Assembly (NCBI GenBank): GCA_913048495.1
Contig: CAJWWA010000007.1
Coordinates: forward strand, 1 to 33,872
Direction: 5' to 3'
Source: an uncultured Halieaceae bacterium
GTDB lineage: Bacteria; Pseudomonadota; Gammaproteobacteria; Pseudomonadales; Halieaceae
DNA: 33,872 nucleotides
This document shows, piece after piece, positions 16,109 to 25,500 of this stretch. The notes beneath the pieces are model-generated. The model was not told where the DNA came from. It worked only from the letters and a program-made list of their open reading frames with translations, and did no database searches. The first letter of the stretch is position 1. Each line of letters opens with the position of its first letter. A program made the position numbers and the translations under genes.

Positions 16109-18514
16109 ATGCAACCAGTATTTCACCAACTAAACCGCCACCTGCGGAAGACGCCAATAGCGCTGGGGGTCGCCCTGGCGCTCCAGCAACCCCCTGCGGT
16201 TGCACAGGAGGCTCGGCTTGAGGAGGTACTCGTTACCGCAACTCGCCGCGCGGTAACGGTGCAGGACATCCCCTACAACATCAACGTGGTCACTGGCGAA
16301 CAGCTGCGCGCGGCCGGCATTTCCGATGTTGTGGAGCTGGTCAGACTGGTCCCGGGCCTGACTATTCTCAACGAGGGGCCGCGGGTGTCGGGCAACCGCA
16401 ATACCTACAATCTGCGTGGTATGAACGTCGATGCGGCCGGCAACGAGGATGACAACCCCCGCATCAGCCAGGCTACCGTTTCAACGTACCTCGGCGAGGT
16501 GCCGATGTTCTTCCCCATGAAACTGGTGGACATAGCCAGAGTCGAAGTGCTGCGTGGACCCCAGGGCACGCTGTACGGCGCGAGCTCGGTTGGCGGTACC
16601 ATCCGCTTCATGCCCGAGGCGCCGCGGCTGGATGAAACTACGGTCCAGCTCATGGGTGAGTTTTCCCAGACCGAGGAGTCAGGTGATCTCAACTATGACG
16701 GCAATATCGTCGTTAACCTTCCCCTGTCCGAGCAGCTGGCCTTCCGCGGTTACTTCGGACAGGAGCGGCTTGCCGGTTTTATCGACGCCGTTGACCTTAT
16801 TGAGCAGACCGGAACGCCGCGCAACCCGGGTGAAATCGTCTTGCAGGATCCGGACGACATTCTTGGCAGTCCGGCGATTCGCGGCGGGGTCATCAAGGAT
16901 TCCAACGAATCCGAACAGACTTATTTCCGCGGCAGCCTGTTGTTCCGCCCCAGCGACCTTATCGAAGCCACGTTGAACTACCATTTTCAGGAAGTCGAGG
17001 TCGACAACCGCTACGAAGACAATCGCTTTTTCGGGGACGGAGAGGATTACAAGACCTACAAGGCCTTCACTGATCCACAGGACGGTGAACTTTCCCTCAT
17101 CAATCTCGATGTGCAGGCGGACCTGGGGTTCGCGCGGTTGACCTCTGCTACAGGCTATACAGAAATCGACATCGACAGCGTTTCGGATTCCTCCGGCTTT
17201 TTGCGCACCAATTTGCCGCAGTACTACTTCGGCTTCCCGCGTCTGTTTGCCCCCTTGAGCCGCAGTCAGTCCACTGAGACCTTCACCCAGGAACTGCGTC
17301 TTGTATCCACGGGGGACGGCCCCATCGACTGGGTGGCGGGTGTCTTCTACATGGAGAACAAGCTTGATTTCACCATGTTGCAGATCGCCTCTGGACTGAA
17401 CGACTACACCAACGCCTATTTCGGCACACCCGCACCGGTGGATTTTACCGACGTGCTGGCGCGCGGGGGAACAAACCAGGAGTTCACCGACCTGGCCGCT
17501 TTTGCTGAAGTAACCTGGCATGTCACCGACCGCTGGCAGGTTACCGGCGGAATCCGGGTTTTTGACCAGGAACTGGACGGATCCTCCGGCATACCGCTTC
17601 CTTACGCGTCGAGAACGTTCGAGTACTACTACTACGGCACGGCGACCGATGATTTTCTGCTCGGTGGCATCAACCCGACCGAGTACGAAGTGGACGAGGA
17701 GATCCTGAAGTTCAACACCTCGTTCGAAGTTTCTGACGACATGCTGATCTTCGCGACCTTCGCCGAGGGTTTTCGGCCTGGCGGGGCCAACCAGCTCCCC
17801 GAAACCGACCCCTTTGGGAACGACAACTCGGCAATCCTCGATTTTCAGCCGGATGTCGTTGATAACTATGAGGTGGGTATCAAGGGCACGATCGATGATC
17901 GTTTCACCTATACCGCGACCGCGTTCTACATGGACTGGGACGATTTTCAGGCAACGCTCGCTTCACCTTTCGGAATCGCCTATATCGACAATGTGCCCGG
18001 GGCGGAATCGAAGGGTCTGGAGCTCGAACTGAGCGGTTACCTCGGCAGCAGTTTCGACTTTACGCTGGGATATTTCTACGTGGATGCGGAGATCAGCGAA
18101 GACTTCAATTTTGTGGCGGGGGACCCCTCCTCTGTGATCGAAGCAGGCACGTCGCTGCCGGCGGTTCCAGAGCACGAATTTTTCGGCGCGGCGAACTACC
18201 GGGTTGGTTTCGGCGATTCCACGCTAACTTTTCACCTGGACGCCTCTTACCGCGGGGAGACCCGCAGCAACTTCCGTGACCTGCCGAATTACCCGCTCGA
18301 GAACTTTGCAGAGCTTGATGCTTTCACGATCTGGAATGCCTCGGTAAGCTGGGAGACCGGACCGTACCGCGTCTGGCTGTTCGGTGAGAATCTGGGCAAT
18401 GAACGCGGGGAAACACTTGTAACAGCGGAGGATGCCTACGGCCCTCGTGACCAGGCACGGGGAGTGACGAGGCCGCGCACCTTCGGCCTACGATTCAGCT
18501 ACTTCTGGGAGTAA
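16109..18514 (+). CDS. TonB-dependent outer-membrane receptor
   Basis: An 801-residue outer-membrane active transporter. A signal peptide (about 1-33, ending PPAVAQ) is followed by a TonB box-like segment EEVLVTATR (38-46). A plug domain (about 50-170) holds the family blocks VPGLTILNEG, YNLRGMN and VEVLRGPQGTLYGASSVGGTIRF. The remainder is a 22-strand-type barrel with alternating aromatic strands, ending FGLRFSYFWE; the final Glu after Trp is slightly unusual, since most barrels end in an aromatic residue. Substrate specificity cannot be read. The start ATG 16109 is preceded only by GGGG. The TPR-sulfotransferase gene follows after 46 bases. Inside this block it is the obvious entry route for a large or scarce substrate. 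Confidence 0.93.
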   Translation: MQPVFHQLNRHLRKTPIALGVALALQQPPAVAQEARLEEVLVTATRRAVTVQDIPYNINVVTGEQLRAAGISDVVELVRLVPGLTILNEGPRVSGNRNTYNLRGMNVDAAGNEDDNPRISQATVSTYLGEVPMFFPMKLVDIARVEVLRGPQGTLYGASSVGGTIRFMPEAPRLDETTVQLMGEFSQTEESGDLNYDGNIVVNLPLSEQLAFRGYFGQERLAGFIDAVDLIEQTGTPRNPGEIVLQDPDDILGSPAIRGGVIKDSNESEQTYFRGSLLFRPSDLIEATLNYHFQEVEVDNRYEDNRFFGDGEDYKTYKAFTDPQDGELSLINLDVQADLGFARLTSATGYTEIDIDSVSDSSGFLRTNLPQYYFGFPRLFAPLSRSQSTETFTQELRLVSTGDGPIDWVAGVFYMENKLDFTMLQIASGLNDYTNAYFGTPAPVDFTDVLARGGTNQEFTDLAAFAEVTWHVTDRWQVTGGIRVFDQELDGSSGIPLPYASRTFEYYYYGTATDDFLLGGINPTEYEVDEEILKFNTSFEVSDDMLIFATFAEGFRPGGANQLPETDPFGNDNSAILDFQPDVVDNYEVGIKGTIDDRFTYTATAFYMDWDDFQATLASPFGIAYIDNVPGAESKGLELELSGYLGSSFDFTLGYFYVDAEISEDFNFVAGDPSSVIEAGTSLPAVPEHEFFGAANYRVGFGDSTLTFHLDASYRGETRSNFRDLPNYPLENFAELDAFTIWNASVSWETGPYRVWLFGENLGNERGETLVTAEDAYGPRDQARGVTRPRTFGLRFSYFWE

Positions 18515-18560
18515 TCGGCAGGGCGTCGATACTCCCGACGTCCTGTGTGGGACTCCGGCG

Positions 18561-20159
18561 GTGAATGACGCTCAAGACAGCTACCAGAGCCTCGAGACGC
18601 AGGTACGTGCGGTAGCCGGCCTTTTGCAGGCGGGCCGCATAAAGGTTGCGCGGCGGGCCATTGATTCGCTCAAAGGGCAGGGCCCGGACAACGGCGACAT
18701 CTGGGCACTCGATGGCGAACTTGCGCTTCGTGAGCGGCGGCCGGAAGCGGCCCGAGCGGCGGTGGATCGGGCCCTCGCCCTCGACCCCGGCCTGCCAGAG
18801 CGGCATATCCAGCGGGCACGATGCTACCTGTTGACGGGCGATGCCGAGGAAGCGCTGGTTTCCGCCGAACTTGCTCTTGCATGCCCTCTGCGACGACTGG
18901 ATCACCTGCTGGTACTGGGTGGCGTGCTGGTTCGCTGCGAACGCCATGAGCAGGCCCTCTCTGTCTACGACCAGGCAAGCCGTCAGGCACCGGATTCGGC
19001 CGATGCGTGGCGAGGCCTGGCAGCCGTATACCGCTTCCTGGGTCGTCTGGAAGACGCCGAGCGCGCTGCAGACAAAGCGATCCATCTGGATCCCGCAGAC
19101 TACGAAACCATCGGGCTTCGCTCTTCGCTGCGCACCTGGGCAGAGCATGATAACCACCTTGCGGCGCTGGAACGCCTGGAGCGCGAGGGCATCAAGGACT
19201 GGCGGGGTGCGGTACAGGTTGCCTACGCGATCGCACGCGAGTACGAAGACCTTGGTCGCTGGTCCGAGTCTTTTGCCGCGCTCCGGCGCGGAGCCACGTT
19301 GAAGCGTCAGCATACGCGTTACGATCATGCAGACGATCTCCGCATCTTTCCGACACTGAAGTCCGCATTCACCCGGGAGGCGCTGGCTTCGCTCGAGGGG
19401 GGTGGACTCTGCACCGGTGAGCCGATCTTCGTTCTGGGTATGCCCCGCACCGGCTCCACGCTGGTCGAGCGCATCATTACGGCCCACAGCCAGGTGCAGA
19501 ACCTTGGAGAGGTGAGCACCTTTTCCGCGGAAATGGTGCGTCTCGTCCGCGAGCGGAATGCCGCTCAAGTAGACCGCCTTGCCCTGGCTGAACGCAGCCT
19601 TGAGCTTCCCATGCATACGCTCGGAGCGCGCTACATGGCTGCGGTGGACAAGGCTCGTGACGGTTCAGCGCGGTTTGTGGACAAACTGCCGCTCAACTGC
19701 CTGAACGTGGGTCTGATACACGCGGCGCTGCCGAATGCCAAGATCGTGCATGTCGTCCGGGACCCGATGGATGCCTGCTACGCAATCTACAAGTACCTGT
19801 TTCGCAATGGCTATCCTTTCTCCTACGATCTTCGGGAACTCGGCGCGTACTACGCCGAGTACTGGTCGCTCATGGCGCACTGGCGGGAGGTGTTGCCCCG
19901 CGGCGCTCTCTACGAGATCCGTTACGAAGACGTTGTCGAGGACCTGCCGGGTCAGGCACGCGCACTGATTGATGCCCTCGACCTCACGTGGGAAGAAGCC
20001 TGCATCGAGTTTCACGCCAACCGGCAGGCAAGCACCACGGGAAGCGCTGCGCAGGTGCGCAGGCCGGTCTACCGATCATCGGTGGGCCTTTGGCGCCGCT
20101 ATGAACGCGAGCTTGCGCCGCTACGGGAGGTGCTGGCGGCAGCGGGGCTACCCGTCTGA
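18561..20159 (+). CDS. TPR-repeat sulfotransferase
   Basis: A 532-residue two-domain protein. The first half (about 12-255) consists of TPR-like helix pairs (for example PDNGDIWALDGELALRER and PDSADAWRGLAAVYRFLGR). The second half is a PAPS-dependent sulfotransferase fold. GMPRTGSTLVERI (293-305) is the 5'-phosphosulfate loop and HVVRDPMDACYAIY (397-410) is the 3'-phosphate motif. FVDKLPLNC (372-380) is the conserved segment before the latter. Such fusions are found beside TonB-dependent receptors in several proteobacteria, but their acceptor is unknown. The start is a GTG at 18561 with a poor ribosome-binding site. It is convergent with the LysR gene, with 18 bases between stops. Confidence 0.88.
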   Translation: MNDAQDSYQSLETQVRAVAGLLQAGRIKVARRAIDSLKGQGPDNGDIWALDGELALRERRPEAARAAVDRALALDPGLPERHIQRARCYLLTGDAEEALVSAELALACPLRRLDHLLVLGGVLVRCERHEQALSVYDQASRQAPDSADAWRGLAAVYRFLGRLEDAERAADKAIHLDPADYETIGLRSSLRTWAEHDNHLAALERLEREGIKDWRGAVQVAYAIAREYEDLGRWSESFAALRRGATLKRQHTRYDHADDLRIFPTLKSAFTREALASLEGGGLCTGEPIFVLGMPRTGSTLVERIITAHSQVQNLGEVSTFSAEMVRLVRERNAAQVDRLALAERSLELPMHTLGARYMAAVDKARDGSARFVDKLPLNCLNVGLIHAALPNAKIVHVVRDPMDACYAIYKYLFRNGYPFSYDLRELGAYYAEYWSLMAHWREVLPRGALYEIRYEDVVEDLPGQARALIDALDLTWEEACIEFHANRQASTTGSAAQVRRPVYRSSVGLWRRYERELAPLREVLAAAGLPV

Positions 20160-20177
20160 TCGTGAGCGATCATCCCT

Positions 20178-21080
20178 TCATTCCGCGTTGACGCCAAGCT
20201 TGTCGAGAAAAAGACGCGACAGGTTGGAGAGCCTTCCGGATTTGCGCTTGACAAGGCAGAAACCGAAGCTGCGCCGGAGCCTGGTCGGCAGCAGTGCCCG
20301 CAGTTCGCCGCGTTGCTGCCATAAATCGGCGTAATGGGTCGGCAGGTAGCCGAGATACTTTCCGGAGAGGATCAGGTAGGTAACACCCTCGATGTAGGGT
20401 GAGGCGGCGACCTCGTTGAAGGAGAAAGGCGCTTCCCAGCCGTCGAGTCCCTCAACATAGCCCCAGGTCACATAGCCGGCTTTGCCGAACTCTTCCTCGG
20501 TGATGGCGTCGTCATCACGCGTAAAAAAGGGGTGTTTCCTGGCGCAGTAGAGGAGGTGCTCCTCGTCGAACAGCGGTATGTAGTCGATGCTCTCCAGCTG
20601 GTGGTGGAACAACCCGACTGCGATATGCAGGCGCCCGTCCAGCACCTGCTGTTCCAGTTCTACCGCGCCTCCCACATAGATGTTGATCCTGGCATCCGGG
20701 GCCGCCTCGGAGAAGGCAGCAATGGCGTCGCGTATACGGCTGTCCTCGTGGGTGACCGTATTGTCGATAAGGCCGAGCCTGAGTTCCCCGGTAAGCCGTC
20801 CGCGGGCTTCCGCTACGTCGTTGCGGAAATCCTCAAGCGCGGCAAACAGCTTCTCACTGGCCTCAAGCACGGCGATGCCATCCTCAGTCAGTTCGAAGTT
20901 GCCGCGACCGCGTTCGCAGAGGCGGCATCCAAGGCGCACCTCGAGCTGTGCCATCTGGGTGCTGATGGCCGACTGGCTGACATTGAGTTGCGCCTGGGCC
21001 GCCGAGAAACCGCCGCACTCGGCAATGACCTGGAAGATCCTGAGCAGCTTGATATCGCTGTCGTGAATCTGCCCCAGCAT
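20178..21080 (-). CDS. LysR-family transcriptional regulator
   Basis: A 300-residue LysR regulator. The N-terminal winged helix-turn-helix is clear (about 10-67: LLRIFQVIAECGGFSAAQAQ, then SQSAISTQMAQLEVRLG, CERGRGNFELTEDG). A linker helix and an effector-binding domain follow (about 95-295). It is divergent from the DUF1989-carboxylase-allophanate hydrolase operon, with 127 bases between starts, the usual arrangement for a LysR protein that controls its neighbour and itself. I infer that the effector is the substrate or an intermediate of that operon (guanidine, carboxyguanidine or allophanate). Confidence 0.93.
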   Translation of the reverse strand: MLGQIHDSDIKLLRIFQVIAECGGFSAAQAQLNVSQSAISTQMAQLEVRLGCRLCERGRGNFELTEDGIAVLEASEKLFAALEDFRNDVAEARGRLTGELRLGLIDNTVTHEDSRIRDAIAAFSEAAPDARINIYVGGAVELEQQVLDGRLHIAVGLFHHQLESIDYIPLFDEEHLLYCARKHPFFTRDDDAITEEEFGKAGYVTWGYVEGLDGWEAPFSFNEVAASPYIEGVTYLILSGKYLGYLPTHYADLWQQRGELRALLPTRLRRSFGFCLVKRKSGRLSNLSRLFLDKLGVNAE

Positions 21081-21084
21081 GTTT

Positions 21085-21104
21085 GTCAGTTTCCCAGAGA
21101 TGAC
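21085..21104. promoter_or_regulatory. Candidate LysR binding dyad
   Basis: GTCA (21085-21088) and TGAC (21101-21104) form a dyad with a 12-base centre just upstream of the LysR start and about 100 bases before the operon start. The arms are short, and no perfect T-N11-A box is present, so this is only a candidate. Confidence 0.2.
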
Positions 21105-21150
21105 CGCTTTCCGCTAAGTGGATGTGGGGTTGAAGAAAAAGTGATGTTAA

Positions 21151-21178
21151 TTGCTGGTTTCGCGCCAGACAATATTCT
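21151..21178 (+). promoter_or_regulatory. Candidate sigma-70 promoter of the guanidine operon
   Basis: TTGCTG (21151-21156) and TATTCT (21173-21178), 16 bases apart, could be the -35 and -10 elements. The -10 lies 29 bases before the GTG start at 21208, leaving a short leader with AGGGGAT as ribosome-binding site. A weak -35 would fit an activator-dependent promoter. Confidence 0.35.
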
Positions 21179-21207
21179 GCCGTGAGTCGCAAATAGGGGA
21201 TAACACT

Positions 21208-21948
21208 GTGGTTAGCGTTACGCCAGAGGCTGAATGCCTTTATGCCGACCGGCTGGAGGGCGGCTCTCACTGGTCGCTGGTGATGCGCCGCGGCACCAGG
21301 CTGCGGCTTGTCGACATCGAAGGCGGTGCCAACCTGGGGATGCTGCTTTACAACCCGTTGGACAAGCTTGAACGCTACAACGCCCCGGATACCCTCAAGT
21401 GCCAGCACACCTTTCGCCTGGGGCAGGGCAACTGCCTGTTTTCCGATATGGGCCGTATCTTCTGCTCTTTAATATCCGATGATCTTTCGGGGCACGATAC
21501 GGTTTGCGGCAATCTGAGCGAGCGTGCGCTGCACGAGAAGTACGAGGTGCGCACCTTCCAGGAGGCCCGCAATGAGCGCTCTGTTAGCGGGGAGTATGCC
21601 TTTCTGATTGAGCTCGGCAAGCACGGCCTGGGAGAAAGAGACCTCGCGGCGAATGTCAACTTCTTCAGCAAGGTGCTTACCGATGAGGCCGGAAACCTGT
21701 CCTATGTGACCGATTACAGCGGGCCTGGCAGCGCTGTCGAACTTCGCTTTGAGATGGATTCGCTGGTGATCATGCACAGCTGTCCGCACCCGCTGAATCC
21801 CTCGCCGGAATACCCCCGGCGCCCGGTGGCCTTTGAAGTGCTGAGGGCCGATCCGCCCTCTAAAGATGATCCCTGCTTGAACCACTGCGAGGAAAACCGA
21901 CGCGGCTTCCAGAACAACGCGATCTATCACTTGCAGGGAGGTTACTGA
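21208..21948 (+). CDS. DUF1989 protein, carboxyguanidine deiminase subunit (UAAP2-like)
   Basis: A 246-residue DUF1989 protein of the type long called urea carboxylase-associated protein 2. Published work has reassigned this pair as carboxyguanidine deiminase (CgdAB), which converts carboxyguanidine to allophanate and ammonia. Visible family features are GHDT (95-98), NVNFF (149-153), SGPGSAVEL (171-179) and MHSCPHPLNP (189-198). The same blocks recur in the next gene, so the two subunits are paralogs. A Cys-rich tail (DPCLNHCEEN, 221-230) is present only here. The start is GTG 21208 behind AGGGGAT; the frame is open further upstream, but a TTG at 21151 would fall on the promoter. Confidence 0.88.
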   Translation: MVSVTPEAECLYADRLEGGSHWSLVMRRGTRLRLVDIEGGANLGMLLYNPLDKLERYNAPDTLKCQHTFRLGQGNCLFSDMGRIFCSLISDDLSGHDTVCGNLSERALHEKYEVRTFQEARNERSVSGEYAFLIELGKHGLGERDLAANVNFFSKVLTDEAGNLSYVTDYSGPGSAVELRFEMDSLVIMHSCPHPLNPSPEYPRRPVAFEVLRADPPSKDDPCLNHCEENRRGFQNNAIYHLQGGY

Positions 21949-21949
21949 C

Positions 21950-22591
21950 GTGTTGCAGGAGAGCAGGCTGGACGCCGCCGGGGCCCGGTTTCGAAAGCGC
22001 ATAGACGCGGGGGACTTCTGGTTTGAGCGGATTGCCTCGGGGCAGACGCTCCGCATCGTTGATATCGAGGGAAACGAGGCGGCAGATGTCCTGTTTTTCT
22101 CGGCGGCGGATCCCGCGGAGCGCTACTCCGCTGTAGACACCGTGCGCGGGCAGGGCAATATCTACCTCGGGTACGGAAGCGTGTTGCTAAGCACCCGGGG
22201 CAACCCGCTGCTTGAGATTACCGCGGACACGGTCGGACGGCATGACACGCTGGGCGGAGCCTGCGCGGGTGAGTCAAACACCGTTCGCTACGCTCACGAC
22301 CGAAAGTGCATGCACTCCTGTCGCGACAACTGGATGTTCGCGATCTCGCAGCGGCCGGAGTTCGCCGTGTCCAAGCGCGACATCACGCATAACATCAACT
22401 TTTTCATGAACGTACCGGTCTCGCCGGATGGCGGGCTCCATTTCGACGATGGCATATCCGGTCCCGGCAAGTATGTGGAGCTGGTGGCAAGGATGGACGT
22501 GCTGGTGTTGATCAGTAATTGTCCGCAGCTCAACAACCCCTGCAGCGGATTCAATCCAACACCGCTCGAGGTGCTTGTCTGGGATGAATAA
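21950..22591 (+). CDS. DUF1989 protein, carboxyguanidine deiminase subunit (UAAP1-like)
   Basis: A 213-residue DUF1989 protein, the shorter partner of the preceding gene. Shared blocks are GRHDT (96-100), HNINFF (147-152), SGPGKYVEL (170-178) and SNCPQLNNP (189-197). Further cysteines occur at 105, 120, 124 and 198, some likely metal ligands given the family's predicted Zn site. With the upstream gene it should form the heteromeric carboxyguanidine deiminase. Its GTG start (21950) begins one base after the upstream stop codon, with GGGAGG as ribosome-binding site. Its end overlaps the carboxylase start by 8 bases, so the genes are translationally linked. Confidence 0.88.
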   Translation: MLQESRLDAAGARFRKRIDAGDFWFERIASGQTLRIVDIEGNEAADVLFFSAADPAERYSAVDTVRGQGNIYLGYGSVLLSTRGNPLLEITADTVGRHDTLGGACAGESNTVRYAHDRKCMHSCRDNWMFAISQRPEFAVSKRDITHNINFFMNVPVSPDGGLHFDDGISGPGKYVELVARMDVLVLISNCPQLNNPCSGFNPTPLEVLVWDE

Positions 22592-25500
22592 GTCGTCAGC
22601 CGCCAGCCGGGTGCTCATTGCCAATCGAGGTGCTGTCGCCGTGCGCATCCAGCGCACCCTGCGGGATATGGGCATCGACCCGGTGGTGGTCTACCACGAA
22701 GCGGACCGCGAGTCCCTGCACGTGCAGCAGTCGCCGCTGCACTTCTCCCTGGGCTCGGGCAGCGTGCAGGACACTTACCTGAATGCCGGTCGTCTTATCG
22801 AGACTGCGCTGGAGGCCGGGGCCTGGGCAGTGCACCCAGGCTACGGTTTTCTCAGCGAGAACGCCGAGTTTGTCCGGGCCTGCGAGGCCGCGGGCCTGGT
22901 TTTTCTCGGCCCCACGCCGCAGCAGATCGAGGCTTTCGGCCTCAAGCACCGTGCGCGCGAACTCGCCCGGGGCAGCGGTGTGCCCCTTGTCCCCGGCACT
23001 GGCGAACTGGCCTCCGTCGAGGAGGCGTTGGCTGCCGCCGGGAATATCGGCTACCCGGTAATGCTCAAGAGTTCGGCCGGCGGCGGTGGCATCGGAATGG
23101 CCGTCTGTCGCGATGCCGATGCGTTGAATCGAGCGTGGGATTCGGTGCGGCAGGTGAGTCGCAGTAACTTTGCAGACTCCACACTTTTTCTGGAGAAGTT
23201 CATCGAGCGGGCCCGGCATATTGAGGTTCAGGTCTTTGGCGACGGCGCGGGCCGGGCCCTGGCTATCGGAGAGCGGGACTGTTCTGCCCAGCGGCGCAAT
23301 CAGAAAGTGCTCGAGGAGACACCGGCGCCGGGTCTCGACGCTGCCCAGCGCCAGCGTCTCCACGACACAGCTGTGCGCTTGCTGGAGGCAGTGAGCTACC
23401 GCAGCGCCGGCACCGTTGAATTCATTCTCGATGATGACACGGGTGAATTCTATTTCCTGGAGGTGAATACCCGCTTGCAGGTCGAACACGGCGTGACCGA
23501 GGAAGTCTGGGGTGTGGACCTCGTGCGCTGGATGGTCGAACTGGGACAGGGTGTCCTTCCTGAACTCACCACGCTGGCGGCGGGACTCGCTCCGCGCGGA
23601 CACGCCATCCAGGCGCGTGTTTACGCCGAGGATCCCTGGAAGGACTTCCAGCCCTGTGCGGGACTGTTAACCGAGGTCAGTCTGCCAGAGCCCGTGGGCG
23701 GAGCGCTGCGGGTAGATCACTGGATCGAGACCGGGGTCGAGGTGAGCGGCCTGTTCGACCCCATGCTGGCAAAGCTCATCGTGCGGGCGGAGGATCGTGA
23801 GACCAGCCTCAAGCGGTTGCTGGAGTCGGTAGAGGCGAGCCGGATAAGCGGTATCGAAACGAATCTCGCTTACCTGGGCGCGCTGCTGCGATCAGAGCCG
23901 GTGCGCGAGGGCCGGTGCCTGACTTCGACGCTCGCTGGCATCAGGGTGCCGTCGCAGGCCATCGAAGTCATCTCCGGCGGCACGCTGACGACGGTCCAGG
24001 ACTACCCCGGCCGAACCGGTTACTGGGGCGTCGGGGTACCGCCCTCGGGACCCTTCGACAGTTTGAGTTTCCGGCTGGGCAATCGTCTGCTGGGCAATCC
24101 CGAAAATGCTGCAGGCCTCGAGATAACCCTGCAGGGGCCTGAACTTGCCTTCCGGTCTCCGCGCTGTTTCGTGCTCGCCGGCAGTGTTTTCGAGGCCTTC
24201 ATCGATGATGAGGCCGTTGCTCCCTGGCAGGTGGTGTGCGCGCAGGCCGGGCAGACGCTGCGGATCGGTTCTCCGCGCGGCCGCGGCGTCCGTGTCTACC
24301 TGCTGGTGGAGGGAGGCCTTGACTGTCCCGAGTACCTCGGCTCGCGGAGCACATTCACCCTCGGCCGGTTTGGTGGTCACGCGGGTCGTGCGCTTCGCGC
24401 GGGTGATGTCCTGCGCCTGTCCTGCCCTCATGGCTCCGCTAAACCGGGAGTAATACTGCCCGAGGCGCTGACCCCGGAAGACAGTGAGACATGGCAGCTG
24501 CACGTAATTCCCGGTCCCCAGGGGAGTACCGAGTACTTCAGCGAGGATTACCTGCAGGCGTTCTACAGCGCCGACTGGCGGGTGCACTATAACTCCAGCC
24601 GCACGGGCGTTCGCCTCGTGGGCCCGAAGCCCGACTGGGCCCGAAGCGACGGCGGTGAAGCGGGCATGCACCCCTCGAATATCCATGACAACGCCTATGC
24701 CATTGGCACGATAGACTTTACCGGAGACATGCCGGTAATACTTGGACCCGATGGCCCCTCGCTGGGGGGGTTCGTCTGTCCCGCGACGGTTATCGAGGCG
24801 GATCTGTGGAAGATCGGTCGGCTGTCCGCTGGCGACCTGGTACGGTTTGTCCCGGTTACGCTTGAAGGTGCTGTGGCCGCGCTCGAACGGCAAAAGCGTG
24901 AGATTGCGGAGCTGCGGGCGATCCCCTCGCGACTCGTCCGCGCACCGGCAGTTGAACCGGAAATGCACCGCTTCGAGGCCAACGGTGTCGCTATCACGGT
25001 ACGGCGCAGTGGTGATGGCTGGTTGCTGGTGGAGTATGGGCCGCCGGTGCTGGATATCCGCCTGCGTTTCCACGCTCACCGGCTGATGCTATCCCTGCAG
25101 CAGGAGCCGCTACCCGGCATGCTCGAGCTCACGCCGGGGATACGAAGCCTGCAGGTTCGCTATTCGCCGCTGGCGGTAGAGGCACCGCGTCTCCTGCAGG
25201 CTCTGGTGGATCGCATCCTCACCGTGGCCGAGCAACCCGCCGAAACAGTTAGTTCCCGCATCATCCATCTACCACTTTCCTGGGACGACCCGGCCTGTCA
25301 CGCGGCTATCGAAAAGTACCAGAAGTCGGTCCGTGCCGATGCGCCCTGGTATCCTTCAAACATCGAGTTCATCCGACGCATCAACGGGCTGGACTCGGTC
25401 GACGACGTGCGCCGGATCGTTTTCGACGCAAGCTATCTCGTCATGGGCCTGGGTGACGTCTATCTCGGCGCCCCGGTAGCTGCGCCTTTGGATCCGCGGC

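Noticed and set aside
16065-16133. 22-residue leader-like frame overlapping the TonB receptor start
   Set aside because: AGGAG abuts its ATG with no spacing, and nothing in the peptide suggests attenuation.
21081-21207. Guanidine riboswitch before the operon
   Set aside because: No conserved ykkC or ACGR hairpin pattern could be seen; a covariance search is needed to be sure.
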